Source of the DNA: Helicobacter magdeburgensis
Lineage (GTDB): Bacteria; Campylobacterota; Campylobacteria; Campylobacterales; Helicobacteraceae
Length of the DNA stretch: 64,000 nucleotides
Assembly (NCBI RefSeq): GCF_000765825.2
Contig: NZ_JRPE02000006.1
Coordinates: forward strand, 1-64,000
Direction: 5' to 3'
In this document: one piece after another, positions 37,164-47,006 of the stretch
How the letters are laid out: the number at the start of each line of letters is the position of its first letter
How positions within the stretch are numbered: the stretch's first letter is position 1
Translations under genes and position numbers: made by a program
The notes under the pieces: model-generated
Seen by the model: only the letters and a program-made list of their open reading frames with translations
Databases searched by the model: none
What the model was told of the DNA's origin: nothing

Positions 37164-37863
37164 GATTCTAGCTTTTCTTTGAGTGCTTGATAGACGAGAT
37201 TATGTCCAAAGGCCGATAAGTGATGCCCATCTTGTATGGTGATTTGCCCTGTGTTATATCCTGTATAGGGATTAAGGATTTCAAAATGCTTTTGGGTGGC
37301 ACATTGAGCCAAAATGTTATTGTAAAGCTCAATATCTTGTTTGATGGCGTAGATTTTTGATACAAGAGATTCGCTAGCTGGGGCAATTGTAATCCATAGA
37401 ATTTTTGCATTAGGATTGGCTTTGTAAATATCATCGCAAATGGTTATGACATTGCGATAAAAGTTTGCGGGAGATACATAATGGTAATTGTATAAACGCG
37501 TAAGTTTAGGTCTAAAAGTAGAAGCAAACTTTTTATAGAGCTTGCCGAGGATAGGCAAAGATTCAATACGCCATTCTAAGCCCCTTTTCATAATGCGTCT
37601 GCTTGCATCTACGATACCAGCTTGAATGATGACAAAATCTGATTTTTGATACAGAAGCAAATCTGCTTTATCGTTGAGAATATCTCGTGTATGCAAACCC
37701 CTTTTAGCAAAGAAATATGTTATCACCCCCCCCCCGTTATTTGCTTGATATGATTAGAATCTTGCATAAGGTGTTGTAAGAGAAGATCTATCCAAGTTTG
37801 CTCTCTAGAGGTGCAATGTCTTACCATACCTAACGAATCTGTGATGATGGTTAGTCGTTTCAT
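37130..37863 (-). CDS. SGNH/GDSL hydrolase, phase-variable, OFF as assembled
   Basis: The start is ATG at 37863 with RBS AGGAG. The first frame gives 46 residues with the nucleophile block TIITDSLGM, then the tract G10 at 37726-37735 leads to a stop. The rest (198 codons, from 37726) has VIIQAGIVDASRR (block III-like), KILWITIAPASE and the catalytic Asp/His pair in DGHHLSAFGHNLV. G11 or G8 joins both into a 244/243-residue protein. At G10 the stop overlaps a GTG in the second frame (GTGA). SGNH enzymes often deacetylate or acylate glycans or lipids; the substrate is unknown. It begins 1 base after the end of a radical SAM gene that has its own tract. Confidence 0.82.
37726..37735 (-). repeat. 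Poly-G tract (G10) in the SGNH hydrolase gene
   Basis: C10 on plus. G10 gives T-G-G-G-stop after residue 43; G11 or G8 restores the frame. It lies near the 5' end, between the catalytic Ser block and the rest of the domain. Confidence 0.9.
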
Positions 37864-37864
37864 T

Positions 37865-38759
37865 CTATACTCCTAAGCATTGTTTGCAAAGATGATGTTG
37901 TGGGAAGATTCCATATTGTTGCATTTGTCTAATCTCTTCAAAGGCTTGAGAACGATAGAGGTCTAAAAAATCGTGTGTAAGCAGTGAGCCAAAATTAATA
38001 GAATCAAAATAATTCTTGCAACATAAAATGAGAGAGCAATCAGAGTTGATCCATACTTCATTAAAAGGGACAGAACAAAGGGGTTTTTGGAGTGGCTGTG
38101 ATGTGGAAAATTGCGAAGTGGAGTTATGCGGAGATTCTGTATTTATCCCCCCCCCCCGTAGAAATATGTTCTTTTTGCGTAAGAGTGCGTTGATAGGGAA
38201 GAATATTATTGATAAATTTAGAATCTTCCCCAAAAATTTTCTTAAAAGCATCTTGTGGATTTTGCGTATTGCAAGGAGTTAAAACAGAGCTAATAAGCAA
38301 CTTAAGATGTGGATATTTCTCTTTTTTAAGCTTAAGAAGTGTGGAAAAATTTTGAATAACTTTCTCAAAATCATCGCGATTATGCACTTTTTTATAATTT
38401 TTAGAATCCACTGCATTAATGGAAAATTTTATAGAATCTAGTCCGGATTCTATAAGAGATATAGCACGAGATTCGCTCATCAATGCTCCATTTGAGCTAA
38501 TGTAAATATATGGAATATTGTAAATATTTTTACAATGACTAATGATAGATTCTAAATCATTGTTTAAAAGCACTTCACCTTTTGCTGATAGCCCTAGTTC
38601 ATCAGTTTCAACATATTGCAAAACATTATCCATAGCCTTTACAAAGTCAGCATAGCTTGTTTTTGCTTTTTTAGTGCGTTTGTCTGGATTTGAGCAAAAA
38701 TCACAAGCGTGATTACAAAATGTGCAAACATCAAAATTTATTTTTCTTTTGAGTTTCAT
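37865..38759 (-). CDS. Radical SAM/SPASM enzyme, phase-variable, OFF as assembled
   Basis: Two frames make one gene. The first (211 codons, from ATG 38759 with RBS GGAG) holds the radical SAM core: CNHACDFC (CX3CX2C) at about 16-23, LSAKGEVLLNNDLE (glycine-rich strand) and YIYISSNGALM. The second frame (to 37865) has the C-terminal SPASM-type Cys set: CSVPFNEVWINSDC, LILCCKNYFDSINFG and CKQC. G11 at 38147-38157 puts the two out of frame and ends the protein after 11 extra codons. G10 joins them into a 297-residue enzyme. Truncation removes the auxiliary cluster domain, so the OFF form should be inactive. First gene of a two-gene operon with the SGNH hydrolase. Substrate unknown. Confidence 0.85.
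38147..38157 (-). repeat. Poly-G tract (G11) in the radical SAM gene
   Basis: C11 on plus, placed between the radical SAM core and the SPASM domain. G10 is in frame, G11 is not. Confidence 0.9.
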
Positions 38760-38790
38760 TTTCTCTCCTTTGTTTTGTTTGGGGCTGCTA

Positions 38791-39531
38791 TTATAGCCAC
38801 TTTTGGGCGATTTTTGTTAAAGAGGCGGTGTTATCACTTGCGAAAAATTGAAGTGATTTGAGCGGATATTGTGTGTGAAGTTGCAAATGCGTTGTCAAAT
38901 ACTCTACAATCGCTTCACCTGAATGGATAAGCACACTTTGATTGTTAAAATACGCACTCAAAGAATCTGCGATAAGTGGAAAATGCGTGCAGCCTAGAAT
39001 AATGCCTTTTGGCGGATTAGTGAAATCACTCAAATAGTAATCAAACACGCTTTCAAGCACTGCCCCTTCAAGCAAACCCTCTTCAACAAGTGGCACGAAA
39101 AGTCCAGTAGCAAGGCTTTTAAGATTCCAAAAACCTATGTTTCTAAGCCGTGTTTCATATTCCCCAGAATTAATCGTGGCACGAGTGGCTAAAATAAGGA
39201 TTTCTGAATCCGTGTCTTTGAGCTTATTTTGCACGGCTAAAACGCCCGGCTCAATCACGCCAACGATTGGAATTTTGCTATGTTTTTGCATTTCTTCCAA
39301 CGCATAGGCACTCACGGTATTGCAAGCAACGATAAGTATATCAATATTATGGGGTTTAAAAAAATCTAACGCTTCTAGGGAAAAGCGGATAATGGTTTGC
39401 TTATCTTTCACACCATAAGGCACACGGGCTGTATCGCCATAGTAAATAATCTCATCAAAAAGTTTTGCATTAATGAGACTTTTTAAAACGCTTAAACCCC
39501 CAACACCGCTGTCAAAAACCCCTGCTCGCAT
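38791..39531 (-). CDS. murI: Glutamate racemase
   Basis: Cofactor-independent interconversion of L- and D-glutamate for peptidoglycan; 246 residues. GVFDSGVGGLSVLKSL at the N-terminus, YYGDTARVPYG, the first catalytic Cys in VACNTVSAYA (about Cys70) and the second in GCTHFPL (about Cys180). Cytoplasmic. The gene sits 13 bases after rho and is probably co-transcribed with it. Confidence 0.96.
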   Translation of the reverse strand: MRAGVFDSGVGGLSVLKSLINAKLFDEIIYYGDTARVPYGVKDKQTIIRFSLEALDFFKPHNIDILIVACNTVSAYALEEMQKHSKIPIVGVIEPGVLAVQNKLKDTDSEILILATRATINSGEYETRLRNIGFWNLKSLATGLFVPLVEEGLLEGAVLESVFDYYLSDFTNPPKGIILGCTHFPLIADSLSAYFNNQSVLIHSGEAIVEYLTTHLQLHTQYPLKSLQFFASDNTASLTKIAQKWL

Positions 39532-39544
39532 TTACTTTCCTTAT

Positions 39545-40831
39545 CTACTCTTGCATCATATTTAAAAACTCTTCATTGTCCTTTGTTTGCTTCATTTTTG
39601 AATAAATAAAGCTAAGCGCCTCCACATCATCCATTGTGTGCATTACATTGCGTAGCATCCACACTTTTGTGAGATTATCTTTGCCAAGTAGCAAGTCATC
39701 TTTTCGCGTCCCGCTTTTAAGCACATCAAAGGCTGGGTAGATTCTGCGATCAGCAATATTGCGTGCAAGCACAATCTCGCTATTGCCTGTGCCTTTAAAC
39801 TCTTCAAAAATCACTTCGTCCATTCTAGAGCCTGTCTCAATAAGGGCTGTGGCGATGATGGTAAGGCTTCCGCCTTGCTCTATATTTCTAGCTGCACCAA
39901 AAAATCGCTTAGGCTTATGCAGGGCATTGGCATCAACCCCACCGCTTAGCACCTTACCACTTGAAGGTGTAGCGGCATTATACGCACGAGCAAGACGCGT
40001 GATAGAATCTAGCAAAATCACCACATCTTTACCCATTTCAACCTTTCGCTTGGCAGATTCAATAACTAAATCAGCTACGCGGATATGATTTGTTGCTGGC
40101 ATATCAAAAGTAGAGCTAAACACCTGCCCTTTCACGCTTCGCTCCATATCAGTTACTTCTTCGGGTCGCTCATCAACAAGTAAAACCATAAGCTCAACTT
40201 CAGGGTGATTTTTCGCAATGCCGTGGGCTAACTCTTTCATAAGCTCGGTTTTTCCCGTGCGAGGTGGAGCTACAATAAGCGCTCTCTGCCCTTTGCCTAT
40301 GGGGCTAAAGAGATCTAGCATTCTACCTGTAACTTTGCTAGATTCATATTCAAGCTTGAGCTGTTGCTGTGGGAATAGGGGGGTGAGATTATCAAAAAGG
40401 GGGCGGTTTTTGTTCTCTTCAAGCGACATATAGTTAATGGCTTCAATCTTTAGAAGTGCATAATATCGCTCCTGATCTTTTGGGGCGCGCACCTGCCCGG
40501 TTACAATATCGCCATTCCGCAGGGCGAAGCGGCGGATTTGAGATTGTGAAACATAAGTGTCATTTTGAGAATCTGCAAGGCTTTCTGTGAGAGCGCGCAA
40601 AAAGCCATAGCCTTCATTTGTGATTTCTAAGATTCCAGAAAAGAGAATATATCCGCCTTGATTGACTTGATTTTTTAGAATCTCAAAGATGAGATCTTGT
40701 CGGCGATAATCGCTAGGATTTTCAACCTTGACTTCTTCGGCGATGCTAATAAGTTGTTTAATGCTTTTTGTGCGGAGTTCTTCTAACTGATAGCCTTCCA
40801 CAGGCGTGTGAGTTCGTTTGTGTTCTGCCAT
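39545..40831 (-). CDS. rho: Transcription termination factor Rho
   Basis: Hexameric RNA helicase; 428 residues. An N-terminal helical and cold-shock RNA-binding region ([14 protein letters not shown] ... [18 protein letters not shown]), Walker [12 protein letters not shown], Walker [17 protein letters not shown], and the Q/R loops [20 protein letters not shown]. The C-terminus is normal. RBS AAGGA. Confidence 0.97.
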   Translation of the reverse strand: MAEHKRTHTPVEGYQLEELRTKSIKQLISIAEEVKVENPSDYRRQDLIFEILKNQVNQGGYILFSGILEITNEGYGFLRALTESLADSQNDTYVSQSQIRRFALRNGDIVTGQVRAPKDQERYYALLKIEAINYMSLEENKNRPLFDNLTPLFPQQQLKLEYESSKVTGRMLDLFSPIGKGQRALIVAPPRTGKTELMKELAHGIAKNHPEVELMVLLVDERPEEVTDMERSVKGQVFSSTFDMPATNHIRVADLVIESAKRKVEMGKDVVILLDSITRLARAYNAATPSSGKVLSGGVDANALHKPKRFFGAARNIEQGGSLTIIATALIETGSRMDEVIFEEFKGTGNSEIVLARNIADRRIYPAFDVLKSGTRKDDLLLGKDNLTKVWMLRNVMHTMDDVEALSFIYSKMKQTKDNEEFLNMMQE

Positions 40832-40947
40832 AAATGTCCTTAAAGAATTTTGTTAAGAAATTAGGAAGTTGCAAAATTAGATTCTAAATCTTAAGAGATT
40901 GCATAGATGAAATAAAACGCTGATTGTATTAAAAACTTTGTTTTAAG

Positions 40948-41637
40948 TCAAGAGTTAGAATCTTTTAGGGCGTTATTTTTAGCATTTTGATCTAAATCAG
41001 GGTGAATCTTATAGACTTTGTTTTTGATTTTGATAAGAATGCCTGTGTCAATGAGCTGCTTAAAAGTCTTAACAATGGTGGGTTTGCTGACATTAAGATG
41101 AGCGATAATATCCTCATACGAGCCATAAAAGATATTATCTTCATCACAATGGGAGAGCAAAAATTGAATAATGGCGATTTTCTTACCGCCTACAAATGTA
41201 GAGATAGCATTAATCAGTAGATTCTTAGAGGCAATTTCATCAGCCTGTAAAAATGGTAAAATCGCCTTATCAAGTGCGTGGAGTAGCTCTTCTACATTAA
41301 TGGGTTTAAGGATATAGCCATCAACGCGTAGTCTTATGGCATCAAGGAGATATTTTGTTTCAGTATGTGCGGTGGTGATGACAATAGGGACATCGGGGTG
41401 AGTGCTTGAAGTGCGTATAGCATCAATGAGTTCAATACCATTCATCTTTGGCATAAGAATATCAGTGATGACTAAATCAACCTTGTGGAGTTTAAAAAGA
41501 TTGAGTGCTTCTTGTCCATTTTTTGCCACAAGCAAACGCCCGACATAATCTTCAAGCACCAAGCTTGTGAGATTAGCCGTGTCATTATCATCTTCTGCGT
41601 ATAAAATAGTGAGTTTGCTAAGTGCGTTTAGATTCAT
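40948..41637 (-). CDS. Response regulator with RepL/Crp-like winged-helix output
   Basis: 229 residues. An N-terminal receiver domain with acidic pocket YAEDDND (about 13-19), phospho-acceptor Asp59 (DLVITDILMP) and Lys in GYILKPINVEE. After a linker, the C-terminus (about 145-215) is a winged helix: FYGSYEDIIAHLNVSKPTIVKTFKQL. This resembles the HTH of RepL/Crp-type proteins rather than OmpR or NarL outputs. It lies 2 bases downstream of its likely partner histidine kinase. Target genes unknown. Confidence 0.8.
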   Translation of the reverse strand: MNLNALSKLTILYAEDDNDTANLTSLVLEDYVGRLLVAKNGQEALNLFKLHKVDLVITDILMPKMNGIELIDAIRTSSTHPDVPIVITTAHTETKYLLDAIRLRVDGYILKPINVEELLHALDKAILPFLQADEIASKNLLINAISTFVGGKKIAIIQFLLSHCDEDNIFYGSYEDIIAHLNVSKPTIVKTFKQLIDTGILIKIKNKVYKIHPDLDQNAKNNALKDSNS

Positions 41638-41639
41638 AA

Positions 41640-43124
41640 CTAATCCTTTTGTAATGGTATGTTTATGCTAAATTCAGCCCCAAAATATTCATCACTCCCA
41701 TAATCCCCATTAGACCAATGGGTGTTAGCTACATTGATTGTGCCATTAAATTGACGCTCTATGATTTGCTTTGCCATATACAGCCCAACACCTGTGCCAA
41801 CGGACTTATGCTTGGTGGTAAAGTAAGGCTCAAACACCTTTGATTTATCCTCTAGGTGAATCCCCCCTGCATTGTCTTTTACACAAAGTGTGACATTATA
41901 CCCTACCTTATCTAATGAAATCGCTATGAGTGGGCTAAAGTCTTTTTCGCTCTCTTTATTTTCCATAGTCAGTTTGAGTGCGTCAATGGCGTTGTTAATA
42001 AGGATTAAAATCACTTGTGTGAAGGAATTTTGAAAGCCATCAATGCTTAGGTCTTTTTCGCTCTCTTGAATACACACTTTCACTTCAATGGAGCTTTCAA
42101 TCAGTTGAGCTTTAAGCAATTCCACAGAATCCCAAATACTAGCAGAGAGCGTAAAAGGCTCTGTCTTATTCTCTGGGCGGAAAAAATTGCGGAAGTTTTC
42201 AATAGTATTTGACATCTCTGTGGCGATTTTCATACCATATTGTGTTTGTGTTAGGACAAACTCAATATCTAGCTTTTTTTGCATAGCCTTGCTTTTAAAG
42301 CTTTGTATCAGCACCATTAGGGAGTTAAGCGGTTGTCGCCATTGGTGAGCGATATTTTGAATCATCTCCCCCATAGAAGCAAGTCTAGCTTGTTGATACA
42401 TAATCAAATCTTTTTTGCGACTTTGCTCTACTTCGTAATCTATGGATTTTTGGAGATTCTCATTAAGGTTTTGTAGCTCTTGGGTTTTTTCCTGCACGAG
42501 CTGTTCTAATGTGAGATGATTAATGTTTATGGACTGGCGGATAGATAGGGCAAGGATAATGATTGTTGTGATGACAATAAGCATAAAGATTGCCAAAATG
42601 ATAAAGGTGTTTTGATAGAGTGAATCTGTGATATATTTGTTGTATAGGGCAATGTCAAAGGCTAATAGAATCTGCTCTTCTAGGAGGGAGGGAATGCTGT
42701 GATTATCATTTGTAATAAAGGCTTTGTCAATAGATTCTATAATAGTATTCTCTTTAGCGAGAAGTGTTTGAATCTGCGTGTAGTGGCTGGGCTTAAAGGT
42801 TTTAGCATACCATTCCCGCAAATGTGTAGTAGCTAAATCTTGATTTTTTGTAAGATTATACATTTTGTATTGTTCCCACATTTCAAGGAGTTGTGGAATC
42901 TTGTCATTTGGCTTGTATGGGTCGTAATTTTTATTAGGCAGTATGAGTGAGTGTATATTGTGATTTTGCGGTGAGTTTGTGTCAAACTCGCTTTTTAACC
43001 CGATGAGTGCAAGTAGCCCCACACTTGCCACTAAAGTAAATCCAACTACGATAATCCACACAAGGATTGTCGTTTGCGTGTGAAAGGAGGTTTTGTTAAT
43101 AAAATGTGTAAATATATTTCTCAT
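41640..43124 (-). CDS. Sensor histidine kinase
   Basis: 494-residue membrane kinase. First membrane segment at about 20-40 (ILVWIIVVGFTLVASVGLLALI), a periplasmic region of about 130 residues, second segment near 170-200 (TFIILAIFMLIVITTIIILAL), then a coiled coil. The phospho-acceptor His is in NIAHQWRQPLNSL (about 259), the HQWRQP form common in Campylobacterota. The ATPase domain has ILINNAIDAL (N box), VKDNAGGIH (G1) and GTGVGLYMAK (G2). It pairs with the response regulator downstream. The ligand is unknown. Confidence 0.9.
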   Translation of the reverse strand: MRNIFTHFINKTSFHTQTTILVWIIVVGFTLVASVGLLALIGLKSEFDTNSPQNHNIHSLILPNKNYDPYKPNDKIPQLLEMWEQYKMYNLTKNQDLATTHLREWYAKTFKPSHYTQIQTLLAKENTIIESIDKAFITNDNHSIPSLLEEQILLAFDIALYNKYITDSLYQNTFIILAIFMLIVITTIIILALSIRQSININHLTLEQLVQEKTQELQNLNENLQKSIDYEVEQSRKKDLIMYQQARLASMGEMIQNIAHQWRQPLNSLMVLIQSFKSKAMQKKLDIEFVLTQTQYGMKIATEMSNTIENFRNFFRPENKTEPFTLSASIWDSVELLKAQLIESSIEVKVCIQESEKDLSIDGFQNSFTQVILILINNAIDALKLTMENKESEKDFSPLIAISLDKVGYNVTLCVKDNAGGIHLEDKSKVFEPYFTTKHKSVGTGVGLYMAKQIIERQFNGTINVANTHWSNGDYGSDEYFGAEFSINIPLQKD

Positions 43125-43133
43125 TGCGAATCC

Positions 43134-44615
43134 TTATATCAGTTCTTTACCATTTGCGATTGCATCGCCTAAAGCGTGGCAAAGTAAGTCATATTGCAAA
43201 AATATTTCTCTATTTTTCTTAAAAGTGTAATTAATGCGTTGTTTGAGTTCTTCTTTAGATTCTAAAAGCTTGATATGCTCATTATTTAAGCCCACAAGCT
43301 CTTTTTGCAGCTCTTCAGTGGTGTTTAGAATCTGTGATTTTTTAAGAATAAGGGCATTTATTTCTTCACTTAGCGTATCAATCTGCTCTTTTGGTGCTTT
43401 TTGATTAACAAGCAAACGCAGGGCTTGATTTTTAGATTCTAAGTCATTTTTGCAATATTCAGCTTTGGTGTGAGATTCTTTTAAACTTAATTCGTGTTGG
43501 TTGCTTGTGCGGGTGATATTCTCAATCTGTTTATCAATATTATCACTTTGTTGCTGCATTTTTTGTATGTCAAACTCTATGTTTAGCTTGCTTCTTAGGG
43601 CTTGTTGTATGAGATTTATAGTCCAAGGATTCCCATTACTATCAATGATAAGTGGCTTTTTTAGAATCTGCCCTTTAAGCTCAAGTGAGCCGCCATTATA
43701 AAACTCAATAAATTTAATAGCATTAGCGTTATTTTTGCTACAAAGCTCTAAAAGCTCTTTTGCCACGACTTCAAACATCACATTAGCATATTTATGTGCT
43801 AGATTCATACAATAAATGCTTTTTGCTAGTGAATCTATATGGTTTATAGCAAGATTTTCTATATAAAGTCGTAATTTTTGAATCGCAAAAAAGCTAAAGC
43901 GTTTATTAAACTCAAGATTATCTATGCGTGAGAGATGTATATCATTTTGTAAAATCATCAAGGTATTTTGCACGATGATAGTGTGCATATCGCTTGAAAG
44001 TAAGGCGTTATCTAAAATCTTTTTATCTTCATTGCTTAAGACATTAATGTGGGCGTTGCTATTAATCTTACGGATTTCATTATTGATTTTTACCTTTTCA
44101 TAATCAAAGGCAAAAAGCTTAATCTCTCCATCTTTAAAAAAAAGAGCGTCCCTAGCCTGTATGCCAAAGACATTTCTTAGAGCGATTTTGATTAGCTCTC
44201 TTTGTGTGTTTCTTTGCAGGTCAAAGCTAGATTCTATAAAGTCAAACAACTCTTTAAAATCCTGCTTTGTCAGTTCGCCTTGCTTGATTTTCTCCTGTGT
44301 ATAAAGGGCTTTGTGAGTTTTTAAAAATTCACAGATAGAATCTACATAGATATTATGTTTTTTGTTTTTGATATGCGTGATGATATGGAGTGTGTTTTTA
44401 TCATAATGCACAAACGCCCCCAAGCCACATTGATGATAAAAATGCAAAATCGCCATTCTTATTTCATTTTCTGTAAGCTGTGGATTTTCGCCGCTTTGCT
44501 TTTGCCAAAGGGATTCTAGGCTTTTTTGGGCATTGTCTTTAGCAAGTTTAATGTCTAAAGTTTTAAAACTTTGGTGCAAGATGTCTAGGGTTTGATTATA
44601 TAAAGAAGCTGTCAT
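43134..44615 (-). CDS. Unrecognised coiled-coil protein of the uvrC-kinase operon
   Basis: 493 residues, no signal peptide or membrane segment. The first two thirds are mixed alpha/beta without motifs I recognise. Residues about 345-460 are a long Lys/Glu/Gln-rich coiled coil (for example KMQQQSDNIDKQIENITR). The ATG overlaps the uvrC stop (ATGA) and the gene ends 9 bases before the histidine kinase, so it belongs to the same operon and may assist that two-component pair. Function is not assigned. Confidence 0.6.
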   Translation of the reverse strand: MTASLYNQTLDILHQSFKTLDIKLAKDNAQKSLESLWQKQSGENPQLTENEIRMAILHFYHQCGLGAFVHYDKNTLHIITHIKNKKHNIYVDSICEFLKTHKALYTQEKIKQGELTKQDFKELFDFIESSFDLQRNTQRELIKIALRNVFGIQARDALFFKDGEIKLFAFDYEKVKINNEIRKINSNAHINVLSNEDKKILDNALLSSDMHTIIVQNTLMILQNDIHLSRIDNLEFNKRFSFFAIQKLRLYIENLAINHIDSLAKSIYCMNLAHKYANVMFEVVAKELLELCSKNNANAIKFIEFYNGGSLELKGQILKKPLIIDSNGNPWTINLIQQALRSKLNIEFDIQKMQQQSDNIDKQIENITRTSNQHELSLKESHTKAEYCKNDLESKNQALRLLVNQKAPKEQIDTLSEEINALILKKSQILNTTEELQKELVGLNNEHIKLLESKEELKQRINYTFKKNREIFLQYDLLCHALGDAIANGKELI

Positions 44616-46534
44616 TTTGAATCTTTATTACTTTTAAATGAGCGTGAAAGAGCATTTTCTATCTGCTCTTTTGGAGCGTTTTGAATGGCGTGAAATGAGC
44701 CAAAATAATCTAAAAGTCGTTTAATTTGAGCCTTGCTATAAGAGCTATTCATATTATTTCCCTTTTGAATCTGAATCTTGTGTATGTCTTTTTGCTTTTT
44801 GTTGCGATGATAAGTGATAGCATATCTATGCACTTCATCGCGGAGCTTTTGGCAGAATTGTAGTCTTTTATCGTTTGTGCTAAGTTTAAACTCCGCATTT
44901 TGTGTGCGTAAAATATCAAGGGCATTGCCTTTAGAGCGATAAGTTTTAGCATTGTGCTTCTCCCCATATTTCATCTTGGCAATGGCGATAATATCCACAT
45001 TTGCCCCCACACTTTTTAGAATGTCAAGTGCTAGGTTGATTTGAGCTTTGCCGCCATCAAGTAGCCATAAATCTGGTGGCGGATTAGATTCAAATCTTTT
45101 TGCCCTGCGTGTTAGCATTTCGCTCATTTGGGAGTATTCATCACTGCTATGAAGCTCAAAGCGTCTGTAAGCATTGCGGATAAATTCGCCATTTTCATAC
45201 ACTACCATTCCGCCTACATTGTGGCTTCCGCTATGATGAGATGTATCAAAGACCTCTATCCTATAAGGCACTTGAGAGAGATTGCATAAATCTTTTAGAG
45301 CGTATAGAGTGGCGTTTTCATTTTGGGCATTATTTTGCTCTTTGGTATGCAAAGTTAGGATTTCTTGAGCGTTCTTTTTAGCAAGTTGTAAAAGATTATA
45401 TTTTGTGCCTTTTTGTGGCTGGGTGATTTTGAGATGACTTTGTGTTTGGGCTTGTAAAATCTTTTGCAAATCATCTTTTTCATCTTGATCTTGGAAGTCA
45501 AAATATGGGATAAGAATCTCCTTTGGTGGCAGGGGAAGAGGGGTTTTATAGTGATTAAGCAGGGCTTGGGTGTAGAGTGAAGCTAGGTTTTGGCTGTGAA
45601 TCTCTTGGTGGATAAATGAAAAATCACTTGAGACAATGCGTCCATTGCGGATAAAAAGCATCATAAGGATATGATTTTGCCCCACATCTTGCTTTTGTGA
45701 ATCAAGCAAGAATATATCATAATCTCCACTCATAATGTCAATAATAGATTGGGTTTTGAGTGTTTTTAGCTTTTGGATTCTATCTCGTATCTTTGCTGCC
45801 TCTTCAAATTGTAGATTGTGTGAGAGTATCTGCATTTTAGATTCTAAAATCTCTATAAGCCCTTTTCTATCATCTATAAATGCTTTTGCTTGTGTAATAT
45901 ACTCTGCGTATTGACTTTGAGAGATTTTATTTTCACAAGGGGCAGGGCATTTATGAATCTGATGAAATATACACGCCTTTTTGCCTTTAAGGCAGGACTT
46001 TTTCTGCACAAGGGGCAGGGCATCATAGAGGCTATCAAGTAGCTCCCTAGCTCCACTTACAAAAGGACCAAAATACTCAATATGCTTGCTTTGTAGCACC
46101 TTGCGAGTGATTTCAAATCGTGGAAAAGCAGTAGAAGTGTCAATATAAATATAAGGATAAGTTTTATCATCACGCAAAAGAATATTATACTTTGGCTTTA
46201 GGCTTTTGATAAGGGAATTTTCAAGGATAAGGGCATCTTCTTGACTTTGTGTAAGCAAAGTGTGAATCTTAGCCACTTGGGATACCATAAGGGCTATTCT
46301 TTGACTAAGGTTAGCCTTTGGCGTGATAATGTCATTATGAATAGAAAAGTAGCTTTTTATGCGATTTTTTAGATTTTTGGCTTTGCCGACATAGAGTAGA
46401 TTATCATCTTTATCAAAATATTGGTAGATTCCGGGCTGTGTGGGGAGATTTTGCAGGGTGAAAAGCAAACTATATATTGATGTTTTGGATATTTTGTGAA
46501 TATTTTGTGCCTGAATGTTTTTATGCTTGGGCAT
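44612..46534 (-). CDS. uvrC: Excinuclease ABC subunit C
   Basis: Dual-incision nuclease of nucleotide excision repair; 640 residues. N-terminal GIY-YIG domain (QPGIYQYFDKDDNLLYVGKA, 3' incision), a Cys-rich stretch (CLKGKKACIFHQIHKCPAPC), a UVR motif (LSHNLQFEEAAKIRDRIQKL), and an RNase H-like domain (IEVFDTSHHSGSHNVGGMVV and LWLLDGGKAQI, 5' incision). The C-terminal helix-hairpin-helix region is partly visible. It overlaps the 493-residue protein gene. Confidence 0.96.
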   Translation of the reverse strand: MPKHKNIQAQNIHKISKTSIYSLLFTLQNLPTQPGIYQYFDKDDNLLYVGKAKNLKNRIKSYFSIHNDIITPKANLSQRIALMVSQVAKIHTLLTQSQEDALILENSLIKSLKPKYNILLRDDKTYPYIYIDTSTAFPRFEITRKVLQSKHIEYFGPFVSGARELLDSLYDALPLVQKKSCLKGKKACIFHQIHKCPAPCENKISQSQYAEYITQAKAFIDDRKGLIEILESKMQILSHNLQFEEAAKIRDRIQKLKTLKTQSIIDIMSGDYDIFLLDSQKQDVGQNHILMMLFIRNGRIVSSDFSFIHQEIHSQNLASLYTQALLNHYKTPLPLPPKEILIPYFDFQDQDEKDDLQKILQAQTQSHLKITQPQKGTKYNLLQLAKKNAQEILTLHTKEQNNAQNENATLYALKDLCNLSQVPYRIEVFDTSHHSGSHNVGGMVVYENGEFIRNAYRRFELHSSDEYSQMSEMLTRRAKRFESNPPPDLWLLDGGKAQINLALDILKSVGANVDIIAIAKMKYGEKHNAKTYRSKGNALDILRTQNAEFKLSTNDKRLQFCQKLRDEVHRYAITYHRNKKQKDIHKIQIQKGNNMNSSYSKAQIKRLLDYFGSFHAIQNAPKEQIENALSRSFKSNKDSK

Positions 46535-47006
46535 TTTGTGCTTCCCATTGGCGTTTTACTCCAGCCCGAAGTGCTTCAAACTTCTCATAAATCTGTGGAT
46601 TTTTGGCGTGGTTTATAAACTCGCCTTTTGCGTGTTCTCGGTAGATTTGCACGCTTTTTTGTGGGGGTTTTGGGCTAAGGATATGAGAAGGCACATAGGC
46701 GTGTATTTTTTGGATAGAAGCAAGGCTGGGGAAACGCTCTTTATATTGCTTTAAACTCTCTATTATAAATTTATGCTTATAATGATTAAATTCTACGCAC
46801 AACGCCTTATGCTTAAAAGCAAAAAGCAACTGATTGTTTTTAGGCACAATGAATAGAATCTGCTCCCGCTCCAGCGGAGTAAGAAAGGCATTTTTAAAAC
46901 GCGTAATTTCGCTTTGGGCTTCAAGCTTTTGGTGCAAAAGTGGAAATTCTCGTTTTATATGGGAGAGTAAATGATACATCGTTTTAGTTCTTATTTCAGC
47001 TTTCAT
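46521..47006 (-). CDS. DUF721 (DciA-like) protein
   Basis: 161 residues from ATG 47006, or 152 from ATG 46978. It contains the DUF721-type core (LFIVPKNNQLLFAFKHKALCVEF, KFIIESLKQYKERFP), found in DciA-like factors that help load the replicative helicase; this link is tentative. A TGCTACAAT promoter motif at 47013-47021 is so close to 47006 that the transcript would be nearly leaderless there, so the 46978 start may be right. It overlaps uvrC by 14 bases and, head to head, the start of the plus-strand lipoprotein gene. Confidence 0.6.
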   Translation of the reverse strand: MKAEIRTKTMYHLLSHIKREFPLLHQKLEAQSEITRFKNAFLTPLEREQILFIVPKNNQLLFAFKHKALCVEFNHYKHKFIIESLKQYKERFPSLASIQKIHAYVPSHILSPKPPQKSVQIYREHAKGEFINHAKNPQIYEKFEALRAGVKRQWEAQNAQA

